This document shows positions 22,759-34,429 of a stretch of 64,000 bases of DNA, piece by piece (position 1 is the first letter of the stretch; every line of letters begins with the position of its first letter). Both the position numbers and the translations under genes were made by a program. The stretch is from NCBI RefSeq assembly GCF_963678635.1, contig NC_087070.1, forward strand, positions 18,941,318 to 19,005,317. The letters are read 5' to 3'. The stretch comes from Symsagittifera roscoffensis. Its lineage: Eukaryota > Xenacoelomorpha > Acoela > Convolutidae. The notes under the pieces were generated by a model, which saw nothing but the letters and a program-made list of their open reading frames with translations, searched no databases and had not been told where the DNA came from.

Positions 22759-23040
22759 TTTTTCGTTTTATAACTGTTAGTGCGTAATGTTCAATGTGTC
22801 TGATTGGTTGATTCCAATTGTATAGACGTACTGGTTCTTTTTTTGTATATCTTTTTTGTTTGTCTTTTTCCTTGTTTTGATGAATGTGATGTGGCTTCTG
22901 AGTCGCAAAAATATAATTGATCATGAACTGGGTAGTTGTTATTTATTGTTTCCTTTAGATTTTAAATGATTCTAAATTACTGACTTCTGATTCGGAGACT
23001 GCATTTCTTCGTTTTGAAAATCTTTTTCGTATAATCTGTC
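22759..23040 (-). other. Gag leader (5' untranslated region) of copy A
   Basis: This stretch upstream of gag is shared by copy B (15635-15925) and in part by copy C (about 33020-33110; blocks around GTCTCCGAATCAGAA) and by an isolated piece at 28840-28935. A 61-codon frame is open at 22739-22924 but is not kept in the plus-strand copy. I could not place a primer-binding site or LTR end with confidence. Confidence 0.55.
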
Positions 23041-24815
23041 TTTGTTTACTTAAAATTTTTCTTTTTCATTGTTTGTCTTTTTGTTCGAATAGATCCAATA
23101 GTTTGTTTGTGCGGGTTGATTACGAGATCGTATGTTTCGTTGTTTATTTCACAATTGTATTGTTTGTTTATTTCCTAAATTATTCAGTGACATAAGGTTT
23201 AGGATGAAGGATGCGAGGTTGTTATTAATGGATTTAATATCCTAGACTGTTATTCCTTAAGATTTTTTGGTTAGCCTAACTTGGGGCTTTTTTAGGGTTG
23301 GACAGAAAAGTATATATCGATTCCGAAGAATGATTGTTACTTTCTCATGGCTTTTCTAAGTTAAGGTGTTATTTCAATTAAACTTACTGAGGGGTAGTGA
23401 TTGTGATTGTGTTCGAGGGTTGGAGAATAGTAAATCGGTCCACAAAGTTCAGGTATAATTAGAACGCAAGTAGTTCGTTAGATACTATTTTAAACTTACT
23501 AAGATTAACATTTATCCTGGGTCACAGAAGAAGGGGGGATCAAGTGAAGGATGATTATCCGAGTTCTTCACTGTTTAGCCTAATTAAAAAGGTTAGAGTG
23601 ATTAAAAAATTTCTATTAGTCGTGGGTCTTTTGAAAGGGATGGAGAGTGAGTCGACGATTAAGGTCGTTAGACACTTGATAATTGGGTGGGGAGAACAAA
23701 AATGTTCTATTTGATCCAAGGATAAGCCATGATGATCAGGATAAAATTTTTAATTAAGTTAATTAAGTTTTTTTTAAGTCTTAACATTGAATAATTTAGA
23801 AATTTAATTGAGATCCAAGGAAAGCCTTATAGATCTATTTTAAAATTGAATATTTTTAAATTAAATAAAGGTAACATTTAGAATAAACCTTTCAAAACTA
23901 ATTTTACTTTAATTGATAGAAAAATGTAGTTTTTTATGATATTTTACTGTAGTTTTTTTTACTGCAGTTCTGGAGGAAACAATTTGAGGTGTTTTTATCA
24001 ATTGTTATTTTACAAAATTAAATTTGGTTTAGCGCCTGAAATGATCATTGAAGTATTTTCTTCAACGATTTTTTGTTTGGAAATGAAAATCTAAATTCAT
24101 TGCTAGTAAAATTCTGAAGTTAAAAGTTTGTGTTGGGTTTTGCCGTACGACCATGAAACTTAATGGTAAGTTTCTCCGTAGTCGTAGATTGCCTCTTGCC
24201 CAATGTCTTCTTGCAATACCGGGTAGTTCTCGTATTGTACGGAATAACGGCTCTGATCTATTGAGTCGTAGAGCATTTCGATTAAAATATTTTCATGTAA
24301 CATTTTGAAAATGTTTTGTCTAATTCTAATCTATCTTGTTAGTTCTAAACTAGTTTTTTTTTTAAGGCTTTATTTGAGACTTATGGTCGCACCAGATGAG
24401 TTAAGTTCTTAGGTCTAACTCATAGAGTAATTTCGGATAGGGTACACCGTCTGTTCGTCACGCTATCTTAGTTTTGGCCGGATAGATTCGTGCAACTTCT
24501 TAGTCTAATACCGATCCTAATCTCACTCTTATATCTATTAGTCTCAGTGTGTTTAACTAGTCTCTGCTAGGCTCAAAAGATCTAGGGTATACTGGCTTAA
24601 TGCGATTGCTAAAGTTCTCTTGGAGAGGTAACTAATTTCTGAGTAAAATTCAAATCTCTCTGGTGCTGAAATTACAAGTAATTTTAGCACTTACAAATAA
24701 GTGGTTTGTTAGTTAGATGGATCATGATTGGTTAATATTAATTATTTATGGTGATAAAATATCTTATTTATAACCAATAACAAAATGTAGTATAGACCTG
24801 GTTCCAAAATGGCAA
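23041..24815. repeat. Left arm of a large inverted repeat, upstream (possible LTR/leader) DNA of the Gypsy family
   Basis: This stretch is the inverse of 27115-28935: for example the end AACAAAATGTAGTATAGACC at about 24780 faces the start at 27116-27165, and CATAAGGTTTAGGATGAAGG near 23193 faces 28700-28735. It abuts the gag leader of copy A, as its counterpart at 32343-33100 abuts copy C, so it may be LTR plus leader. I see no TG...CA ends or target-site duplication. It holds one degraded coding-like patch (24130-24300). Confidence 0.7.
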
Positions 24816-27053
24816 AAATGGCTTATTAAAACCCTCATAACTGTACAAAAAATGATCACAGGTGAAATATTTTTCACATTTAAGCTCAAGACAACAATAG
24901 CTTTTGAATGATTTTTAAAAATTCCGTCAAAAATGGCTAGTTAAAAAGTAGAAATTTGTCTGAATAAAAAAAACCTACCCCGAGCACAAATATTCCGTTA
25001 CTTTCGTAACGAAAGTCGGAACAAAAAGGCTAACTTGTTTTCAGGACTCAAAAACAACAATGATTTTAATACTGCTGAGAAGCAATCGGATTTGAAAAAG
25101 TTTTGACATTAAGATCCAAAATACATTTTTTTTTCGTTTAAAAGCCTAGGTATCAGAGCGTTCCCAGGTATGCGCCCTTAGGCAACGCGGTATTACACTC
25201 AGCTCCATTGCTAAACCTTATAATCTAAGCTAAATCTTATTAAAAATATTGAAATGATCTGTAGATCAGCTCCAAGTCAATGCAAAGGAGAACCAACATT
25301 TTTCCTTCTATTGCATCGTGAAACCAAATCCTTCCTAGTTGCCTTCCTCTGCGCATACTACTGTGGTTGCTCCTTCCACTCGGCTAGTCTCTGCTTTGTT
25401 TGAGACCAGGTGCACCTTGGGCTCTCGATACTTGAAAATCAAGCGCGCAGGCTGGGCCCAACACCTCTCCCGAGGTCTTCTGTGATAGAATCTAGACGAT
25501 CCTGTGTCCAATTATTAAACACAACCTCGTCTCTTTTTTATGCAGTAACCAGGTGATTCCGATGGGTCTTTTGAAGGTCACTATGGGTCTTCTCCAGGAT
25601 CCAAGTTCACTTACATCTGGCAACTGACCTTCTTGATTTCCTCCACTGAGGTTGCCTTCCCCTCTCTGTAGTCCTATTCTCATAACTGCCTCAGCGCCAG
25701 TATAGACCTCTCCCTTGGCTATATCTCTTCATGGAAAGGCAGACCTAGAGAGCTGATCTCTTCCACGTCCAAGATAATATTCAACTGAGGATACCAACTT
25801 GACAGAGCCTTACAGTGACAAAACAATTCACAGTGCATCCGGTTAAATTCTGGAAAATTACTCGCATCGAGCGCCTCCAAGAACGGCTACAACTCGATCA
25901 GTCTTTCATCGTTCTCATCGGCCAATAAGATGTCGCAAAGTGCCTTTTCGGATTTTCAAAATCAACTCAACAAAACTTCTATGTCTCCGATTCAAAACAC
26001 CAACTGCATTCCTAAGAGAGCATACTTTCTGCAGTCCAACTCGCGATATTTCATATGCCTTGAAGCTTCTTTACCTTAGGTTACACTCTTGTTCTTTGAA
26101 AACTTGTATCAAAACAAATTAAGAATCAACACTACTCTCACAGCCGTCTGCTTCCTGTTGAGCTCACTTAGCTGCGGAGGGAAACTAAGTAACAACGGTA
26201 ATCTTATTATTATGACGAATACACCATACTTAACCCTAATTAAAATCCACAACTTGTTCTCATTTTCCTTTTCTTTAATTCTGTTGCAAAATCCACGCCC
26301 GTCTTTAAATCTAATTTTGATCAAACTGTAGTCCTCCATATAGTGTTTCAGCTAGAAAATTGTGCAGCCGGGTGGACTAGCGATTGCAGTCATGAATCGG
26401 AGTCTCTCACAGATCTTCTGTCAGAAGTCATTCAGGCTGAACATGAAAGCAATTTGTTTATTTTGCACCTAACCAATTCCTAGTGCTCCCTGAACCAGTG
26501 AATTGCTTCATGGCTCTTCGCGCATCTATTTTGGGTTTTGGCACTAACCATTATGATGATGATGTCATCGTTCGTGACCGGGCTAACTGGAGGAGTGAAT
26601 TTTCAGAGGAAGGATTTTCGAGGGAAGGGGTTGAGACGGCTCTTTCTCTCGAGGTCTCATCGTGGAGAAAAGCTCGATTGAACAACCAAGGCCCTTGCTC
26701 TTCTCTTTTCATCTATATGATTGCACTAGCTGTTCAATTCTTTTTGTCTTTCAGCAAACAGACTTTTCCCGGTGTCTTCTGGTTCAAGATCTGGAGTACT
26801 GCTCGGTTCTTCTAGATCCGAAAGTGTTTGGCCTACATGACCTAGCTATAATCATGCCTCTGCACATCACTAACTCGGTCCAGCTGCGCCCAAATGCATT
26901 AGTCTGCTGATCAACCCCCTTTTCCCACTCATGAGAAGAAACATCTCTCCCAAATGTCGAATCTACCCTCCGTCCATCCTCACCCGATTGGCTTTCGCAC
27001 TTGAGCACTTCTGACTTCTGGGTTCTGTCGCTATGATATTTTCATCTGAAAAG

Positions 27054-27056
<3 letters not shown>
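24816..27056. repeat. Spacer of the palindrome; duplicated at 30535-32142; GC-richer from 25200
   Basis: It runs from the inner end of the left arm to the AT tract. It is repeated at 30535-32142 in the same orientation (for example CCAGGTATGCGCCCTTAGGC at about 25165 and 30880). From about 25200 the base composition is clearly richer in G and C than the flanks, suggesting former coding or unrelated DNA carried along. Minus-strand coding-like fragments are listed separately. No plus-strand gene is supported. Confidence 0.6.
25492..26339 (-). pseudogene. Unidentified broken coding region in the GC-richer spacer
   Basis: Minus-strand frames show protein-like stretches (for example LDASNFPEFNR, HCELFCHCKALSSWYPQLNI, LDVEEISSLGLPFHEE at about 25890-25730), interrupted by stops. 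A diverged second copy at 31213-31601 keeps 66 codons open over the same part. The shared reading despite base differences suggests a once-functional protein. I do not recognise it. Confidence 0.35.

Positions 27057-27114
<58 letters not shown>
27057..27114. repeat. (AT)29 microsatellite
   Basis: An uninterrupted AT dinucleotide run of 58 bases separates the spacer from the right arm of the inverted repeat. It marks the point where orientation flips. Confidence 0.98.
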
Positions 27115-27117
<3 letters not shown>

Positions 27118-28948
27118 TAATGGAACCAGATCCAAACTATAACTTATTATTGGTTATTGGTTATGATTTAGATATTTTATCCCTATAATTTATTAAAGAC
27201 TAACCAATCACAATCCATCAAACTAACAACCCACTTATTTGAAAGTGCTGAAATTACTTGTAATTTCAGCACCAGAGCGATTTGAATTTAACTTTCAACT
27301 TAAATGCTTTCTTCAAAAGACCGACTCAAAACAAAGCCAGTATACTCTAGATCTATTGAGACTAAAAGATATAAGAGTAAGATTAAGGTCGGTATTAGAC
27401 TAAGAAGTTGCACGAATCTATCGAAAATAGGAGAGCGTGAAGAGCAGACGGTGTACCCTATCTGAAATTACTCTATGAGTTAGACCTTCGATCCCAACTC
27501 ATCTGGTGCGACCAAAAGTCTCGAACAAGACCTTAGAAAACAAATTAGCTTAGAACTAACCAAATAGATTAGAATTAGACACAAAATATTTCAAAAAATG
27601 TTACATGACAACAATTTAATTGAAATGTCTCTACGACGCATTAGATCAGAGCCATTAATTACCCGGTATTGGAAGAAGACCTGGGACAAGAAACGATATA
27701 CGATTACAAAGGAACTTACCATTAACTTTCATGATCGTACGGCAAAAGCCAACAAAAACTTTTACATTTAAAATTTTCTTAGCAAGGAATTTCGATTTTC
27801 ATTTGTAAACATAGTATCTTTGAAGAAAAATCTTCAACGACAATTACCGGCTCTAAACTCAATATTGTACAATAACGACTGATAAAAACATCTCGTTCTC
27901 TTCAAAAATCTGCAGTAAATTTAAAAAAAAATCTGAAAAAAAATATTTTTTGAAAATAAAATTTAAAAAATTTGTTTGTTCATACAAATTGTTAATATAC
28001 ATAAATCATCTCTCCATCCCAGCTTCGTCACCTAAAACATAACATAGCTTAATTTATAAAGGCCTATCCTAATTCTTATTTTCATTTAAATTAAACTTAT
28101 TTAAATTTAACAGATCATCTAGGCTTTCCTTGGATCTTTAATTCACTTTCGTCTAAATAGATCTTAAAATCATTAATTTTATATTCTGATCATCAAGGCA
28201 TATCCTTGGATCAAATAGAACAATTTTAATCTACCCCTCACAATTATTAAAGTGCCTAACGACCTCGAACGTCGATTCACTACCAAACCCTTCCTCAAGA
28301 CCCAGGACTAGTAGAAATTTTTCAATCAACTTAACCATTCTAATTACGATAAACAGTGAAGATCTTCGGTTACTCATCCTTCACTTGACCCCCCCCCCCT
28401 CTTACCTGACCCAGGATAATACTTTACCTTAGTAAGTTTAAAATAGCATCTAACGAACTACTTGTGTTCTAATTATACCTGATCTATTTACTATTCTCCA
28501 ACCCCTGATCACAATCTTTACCCCTAAGTAAGATTAAGTAAGTTAACACCTTAACTTAGACTAGCCACGAGAAAGTAAGAATCATTCTCAGGAATCGATA
28601 TATACTTTTCTCTCCAACCCTAAATACATGACCCAAGTTAGGCTAACCACAAAAAATCGTAACAACTAACAGTTTAAGACACTAAAAATCACTAATCCCA
28701 ATATTGCATCCGTCATCCTGAACCTTATGTCACCAGACAATCTAAGAAATAAAAAAAAAATCATATTACACAATTGTGAAATAAACAACGAAAAATATAA
28801 TCTCGTAATCACTCCACACATAAGATATTTTAGAGCAAAACGACAGACAATCACAAGGAACGTTTTACGCAAACAAAGACAAACTACACAAAAAAGATGT
28901 TCGAAGCGAAGAAACGCAGTCTCCGAATCAGAAACCTTCACTAGAAAA
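27115..28948. repeat. Right arm of the large inverted repeat, ending in a gag-leader fragment
   Basis: Inverse of 23041-24815 with moderate divergence. It contains a poly-C tract at about 28388-28400. The last part (28835-28935) matches the leader of copy C (GCAAACAAAGACAAA, then AACGCAGTCTCCGAATCAGA) but is cut before gag and followed by a second copy of internal arm sequence. No intact ORF is supported here. Confidence 0.7.
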
Positions 28949-29190
28949 CTTAATTTATAAAGGCCTATCCTAATTCTTATTTTCATTTAAATTAAACTTA
29001 TTTAAACTTAACAGATCATCTAGGCTTTCCTTGGATCTTTAATTCACTTTCATCTAAATTGATCTTGAAATCTTTAATTTTATATTCTGATCATCAAGGC
29101 ATATCCTTGGATCAAATACAACAATTTTATTCTCCCCCTCACAATTAATAAAGTGCCTAACGACCCCGAACGTCGATTCACTACCAAACC
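28949..29190. repeat. Direct repeat of about 28045-28285
   Basis: The stretch beginning TTAATTTATAAAGGCCTATC repeats the block starting near 28050 with few differences and ends at about 29190, where orientation flips to the next reverse copy. It marks a recombination junction. Confidence 0.75.
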
Positions 29191-29779
29191 TTATCATATT
29201 ATGACACTTAGTCTTGGGCCTTTTGAAAGGGTTGGAGAGTGAGTCGACGTTTGAGGTTGTTAGACACTTGATAATTGGGTGGGGGAGAACAAAAATGTTC
29301 TAGTTGATCCAAGGATAAGCCTTGATGATCAGGATAAACTTTTTAATTAAGTTAATTAAGTTTTTTTTAAGTTTTAACATTGAATAATTTAAATATTTAA
29401 TTGAGATCCAAGGAAAGCTTTGATGATCTATTTTAAAATTGAATAATTTTAAGTTAAATAAAGGTAAAATTTAGAATAAACCTTTCAAAACTAATTTTAG
29501 TTTAATTGATAGAAAGATGTAGTTTTCTTTGATATTAGTGGTTTTTTGATTGCTGTTATGTTTAGGTGATAAAGCTGGAGATGACAGGATGATTTATATA
29601 TCTTAATAATTTATGATCATGTAACTATTTTTTATTTTTATTTTTATTATTATATTTTCCAGATATTTTTTTTGAATTTTACTGCAGTTCTGGAGGAAAC
29701 GATTTGAGGTGTTTATATCAATTGTTATTGTACAAAAATAAATTGGTTTGGCGCCTGAAATGATCATTGAAGATTTTTC

Positions 29780-30025
29780 TCAACGATTTTTTGTTTGCAA
29801 TTGAAATTCTAAATTCATTGCTAGTAAAATTCTAAATTTAAAAATTTGTGTTGGGTTTTGCCGTATGACCATGAAACTTAATGGTAAGTTTCTCCGTAGT
29901 CGTAGATCGTCTCTTGTCCGATCGATGTCATCTTGCAATACCGGGTAATTCTCGTATTGTACGGAATAACGGCTCTGATCTATTGAGTCGTAGAGCCTTT
30001 CGATTAAATTATTGTCATGTAACAT
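29780..30025 (-). CDS. Small unidentified ORF (81 codons) in the upstream repeat
   Basis: Open minus-strand frame MLHDNNLIERLYDSIDQSRY, with a balanced charged composition unlike the AT-rich flanks. The homologous place at about 24085-24310 has the same first 30 or so codons with substitutions, then a frameshift. This could be a remnant of an element-encoded or captured protein. No family is recognised, and translation is unproven. Confidence 0.3.
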   Translation of the reverse strand: MLHDNNLIERLYDSIDQSRYSVQYENYPVLQDDIDRTRDDLRLRRNLPLSFMVIRQNPTQIFKFRILLAMNLEFQLQTKNR

Positions 30026-31212
30026 TTTGAAAATGTTTTGTCTAATTCTACTCTATCTTGTTAGCTCTAAACTAATTTGTTTTTAAGGCCTTATTCGAGA
30101 CTTATGGTCGCACCAGATGAGTTAAGTTCTTAGGTCTAACTCATAGAGTAATTTCGGATAGGGTACACCGTCTGTTCGTCACGCTATCTTATTTTTGGCC
30201 GGATAGATTCGTGCAACTTCTTAGTCTAATACCGATCCCAATCTTACTCTTATATCTTTTAGTCTCAGGGTGTTTAACTAGTCTCTGCTAGGCTCAATAG
30301 ATCTAGAGTATACTGGCTTAATGCGATTGCTAAAGTTCTCTTGGAGAGCTAACTAAGATCTAAGGTAAATTCAAATCTCTCTGGTGCTGAAATTACAAGT
30401 AATTTTAGCACTTACAAATAAGTGGTTTGTTAGTTAGATGGATCATGATTGGTTAATATTAATTATTTTATAGTGATAAAATCTCTTATTTATAACCAAT
30501 ATTAAAATGTAGTTTAGACCTGGTTCTAAAATGGCAAAAATGGCAATTTAAAACATTCATAACTGTACGAAAAATGATCACAGGTGAAATATCTTTTCAA
30601 ATTTAAGCTCAATACAACAATAGCTTTTGAAGGATTTTTAAAAGTTCCGTCAAAAATGGCTAACTTAAAAGTCGAAATTTGTCTGAAGAAAAAAAACCTG
30701 CACCGAGCACAAATTTTCCTTTACTTTGATAACGAAAGTCGGAACAAAAAGGCTAACTTTCAGGACTTAAAAACAACAATGATTATTATACTGTTGAGGA
30801 GCAACCGGATTTGGAAAAGTTTTGACATTAAGGTCCAAAATATATTTTTTTCACTTAAGAGCCTAGGTATCAGAGCGTTCCCAGGTATGCGCCCTTAGGC
30901 AACGCGGTATTACACTCAGCTCCATTGCTAAACCTTATAATCTAAGCGAGGCTAATTTAAAATCTTGAAACGATCTGTAGATCAGCTCCAAGTCAATGCA
31001 AAGGAGAACCAACATTTTTCCTTCTCTTGCATCGTGAAACCAAATCCTTCCTAGTTGCCTTCCTCTGCGCATACTACTGTGGTTACTCCTTCCCCTCGGC
31101 TAGTCTCTGCTTTGTTTGAGACCAGGTGGGCACCTTGGGCTCTCGATATTACTTGAAAATCAAGCGTGCAGGCTGGGCCCAACACCTCTCCCGAGGTCTT
31201 CTGTGATAGAAT

Positions 31213-31601
31213 CTAGACGATCCTGTGTCCAATTATTAAACACAACCTCGACTCTTTTTCATGCAGTAACCAGTTGATTCCGATGGGTCTTTTGAGGGTC
31301 ACTATGGGTCTTCTCCAGGATCCAAGTTCACTTACATCTGGCAACTGACATTCTTGATTTCCTCCACTGAGGTTGCCTTCCCCTCTCTGTAGTCCTATTC
31401 TCATAACTGCCTCAGCGCCAGTAAAGACCTCTCCCTTGGGTCTATCTCTTCATGGTAAGGCAGACCTAGAGAGCTGATCTCTTCCACGTCCAAGATAATA
31501 TTCAACTGAGGATACCAACTTGACAGAGCCTTACAGTGACAAAACAATTCACAGTGAATCCGGTTAAATTCTGGAAAATTACTCGCATCGAGCGCCTCCA
31601 A
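31213..31601 (-). pseudogene. Unidentified coding fragments, second copy
   Basis: Two abutting minus-strand frames (31401-31601, 66 codons; 31213-31404, 63 codons) duplicate 25492-25890. The first reads LDASNFPEFNRIHCELFCHC and then LNIILDVEEISSLGLPYHEE. The second (GEGNLSGGNQECQLPD) is probably an out-of-frame shadow of the continuing protein. I do not recognise the family. Confidence 0.35.
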
Positions 31602-32142
31602 GAACGGCTACAACTCGATCAGTCTTTCATCGTTCTCATCGGCCAATAAGATGTCGCAATGTGCCTTTCGGATTTTTAAAATCAAATCAACAAAACTTCT
31701 ATGTCTCCGATTCAAAACACCTACTGCATTCCTAAGAGAGCATACTTTTTGCAGTCCATCTCGCGATATTTCATATGCCTTGAAGCTTCTTTACCTTAGG
31801 TTACACTCTTGTTCTTTGAAAACTTGTATCAAAACAAATGAAGAATCAACACTACTCTCACAGCCGTCTGCTTCCTGTTGAGCTCACTTAGCTGCGGAGG
31901 GAAACTAAGTAACAACGGTAATCTTATTATGATCACGATTACATCATACTTAACCCTAATTAAATTCCATAACTTGTTCTCATTTTCCTTTTCATTAATT
32001 CTGTTGCAAAATCCACGCCCGTCCTTAAATCTAATTTTGATCAAACTGTAAACCTCCATATAGTGTTTCAGCTAGAAAATTGTGCAGCCGGGTGGACTAG
32101 CGATCGCAGTCATGAATTGGAGTCTCTACGAGATCTTCTGTC

Positions 32143-32342
32143 NNNNNNNNNNNNNNNNNNNNNNNNNNNNNNNNNNNNNNNNNNNNNNNNNNNNNNNNNN
32201 NNNNNNNNNNNNNNNNNNNNNNNNNNNNNNNNNNNNNNNNNNNNNNNNNNNNNNNNNNNNNNNNNNNNNNNNNNNNNNNNNNNNNNNNNNNNNNNNNNNN
32301 NNNNNNNNNNNNNNNNNNNNNNNNNNNNNNNNNNNNNNNNNN
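32143..32342. other. Scaffold gap, 200 N
   Basis: Exactly 200 Ns. The left flank is reverse-orientation repeat (equivalent of about 26420) and the right flank is forward-orientation repeat (equivalent of about 28160), so the gap hides the turning point of a second palindrome. Its true length is unknown. Confidence 0.99.
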
Positions 32343-33100
32343 AAATTGAACTTAAAATCATTAATTTTATATCCTGATCATCAAGGCATATCCTTGGATC
32401 AAATAGAACAATTTTATTCTCCCCTTCACAATTAATAAAGTGCATAACGACCTCGAACGTCGATTCACTACCAAATCCTTCCTCAAGACCCAGGACTAAA
32501 AGAGATTTTTCACCAACTTAACCATTCTAATTACGATAAACAGTGAAGAACTTCGGTTATTCATCCTTCACTTGACCCCCCCCCCCCCCCCCATCCTACC
32601 TGACCCAGGATAATTCTTTAACTTTGTAAGTTTAAATTAGCATCTAACAAACTATTTGTGTTCTAATTATACCTGAACCTTGCGGATTGATTTACTATTC
32701 TCCAACCCCTGATCACAATCACTACCCCTAAGTAAGATTAAGTAAGTTAACACCTTAACTTAGACTAGCCACGATAAAGTAAGAATCATTCTCAGGAATC
32801 GATATATACTTTTCTCTTCAACCCTAAATACATGACCCAAGTTAGGCTAACCACAAAAAATTGTAACAACTAACAGTTTAAGAAACTAAAAATCACTAAT
32901 CCCAATATTGCATCCGTCATCCTGATCCTTATGTCACCAGACACTCTAGGAAATAAAAAAAAATCGTATTACACAATTGTGAAATAAACAACTAGAGCAA
33001 AACGACAAACAACTTCAAGGAAAATTTTAAGCAAACAAAGACAAAATACACAAAAAAGATTTTCAAAGCAAAGAAACGCAGTCTCCGAATCAGAAACCAG
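32343..33100. repeat. Forward copy of the upstream repeat, joined to the copy C leader
   Basis: It follows 28160-28935 closely (GATCATCAAGGCATATCCTT, the poly-C tract at about 32577-32592, ACTTAGACTAGCCACGA). Unlike the copy ending at 28948 it passes directly into the gag leader of copy C, with a short deletion near 32990. No gene is seen. Confidence 0.75.
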
Positions 33101-33320
33101 TAATTTAGAAGAACTTTACAGGTTAAAAGACTCAATAAATAAAAATTATCAAGTTAATGACATATTAAGTCTTTCTGACTCAGAAACCACATCACAATCA
33201 TCAATACAAGGAAACCGAAGAAAAAAAAACATAGAAAAAACAAACCAATATGTCTATAATACTGGAATCAACAAATAAAACACATTGAAAATCACACAAT
33301 AATAGTCATAAACCACAAAA

Positions 33321-34420
33321 ATGGATCAAAATGAAGAAAGCCAAGACGAAAACTCCATTCTTCCATTTTTAATCAACCCACTCACTGAATATAGAGGACA
33401 AACACAATTTTGTCAAAAAATATTCAAAAAGTTTTTCGAAAAAGTATATAGTCCATGTACAGCAGAATTTCCAGAAGTAAAAACCAAAAGACACCTTATA
33501 GATCACTATTTAAAAGGAATATGTAATATAACACAACAGTACGGAGTCTATCTCATAGAAATCAAACCATCAAGTACGTTTCATGGTAGATATCTACTTT
33601 AAACAGACGACGTAGATATAGAACTTTCAAAAGTGTTCGAAGAATACAAAAAAAAAGTGTACAGCATCAAAACTCACAAAGGGAAATTTTAATACTCACC
33701 AACAATGTATTTCCAATAATCTATACTTATCTATCCATACTAGAAAAAACTGAATCTCAAGGACCTCCACCAGTTCAAACATCTAAAAATACAGCTGTAA
33801 GACATTAAATTGTAATATTCTCCGAATTTCTCAACGCAGTCCGTGACAGTTTAACCAGCTACGAAGTTTCGCAGAATGTTAAACACGATTTGCAAAGATT
33901 CTTATCATAGTTTATCATTGATTATTTCACACAAAATATTGATTGAATCTCACAAGCAAGAAAAATTTTTAGCCTTCAAAATTCAACCGATGAAACTGTC
34001 TTAGCAGAACAATCTTGGTCTCATCCACTTTTCCTGAGCATACCAACAGACATTTCAAGTCAAGCATTTAGCACGATTTCTATTCACAAAGAATATGCTA
34101 AAGTTTATCCACTCACAATTGACGCATCACCTTTAAACTAAAACTCCTTTCTACTGGATAGAATAAGAAACAATAGTTTAAACTCAACCCCCATATAACA
34201 AGAAAACGTAAAGTGAAACTAGAAATCTTACACAACGAGATATTAAAACACCATCACATTTCGTAAAAGAAGAAACAGTTGAAACAGTAACATCAACATC
34301 ACAACAAAGTATCTCACAAATACATCCAAATCTTACAACTCCCAGACCCAAAAAAACAACATTATCGCAGGTAACATTACAATCTACGGTTAAACCCTCC
34401 GTTGTTCAAAACTTCTAGAA
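33321..34420 (+). pseudogene. Gag N-terminal region, copy C
   Basis: Starts MDQNEESQDENSILPFLINP at 33321, the counterpart of the gag start in copies A and B. It is open for 93 codons, to TAA at 33600-33602 after FHGRYLL. Similarity to copy A continues across stops to about 34400 (for example DISSQA near 34055). Matrix-like role by position only. Confidence 0.78.
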
Positions 34421-34429
34421 TTTCCGGAA

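Larger units (their letters stand above)
15926..23040 (-). mobile_element. Ty3/Gypsy element copy A, truncated in integrase
   Basis: Minus-strand order: leader (to 22759), gag (22758-19381), protease (about 19.0 kb), RT (18.8-17.2), RNase H (17.2-16.7) and the first part of integrase (16.5-15.93). It is closely related to copy B over its whole length and retains the capsid N-domain that B has lost. It ends abruptly at about 15925, fused to the leader of copy B. No terminal repeat is visible at the junction. Confidence 0.88.
29200..32142. repeat. Second reverse-orientation copy of the upstream repeat plus spacer, cut by the scaffold gap
   Basis: From about 29215 the sequence follows 23626-26420 closely (AGTGAGTCGACG near 29236 and 23647; CCTAGGTATCAGAGCG near 30863 and 25146). 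Relative to the first copy it has an insertion of about 100 bases near 29540-29660. It ends at the run of Ns. Confidence 0.8.

Noticed and set aside
23041-24815. Calling this a proven LTR
   Set aside because: It abuts gag leaders as an LTR would, but I found no TG...CA termini, no primer-binding site at the right place (TGGCGCC near 29753 is internal) and no partner at any 3' end.
26483-26910. Plus-strand ORFs of 110 and 82 codons in the GC-richer spacer
   Set aside because: They overlap in different frames, lack recognisable motifs, and the duplicated copy is not available beyond the gap to test them; the minus strand reads better further left.
27057-27114. CRISPR-like or satellite array
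   Set aside because: It is a simple AT dinucleotide run; no spacer-repeat structure exists anywhere in the window.
32063-32445. Open frames running through the N block
   Set aside because: Their length comes from undetermined bases, not from sequence.
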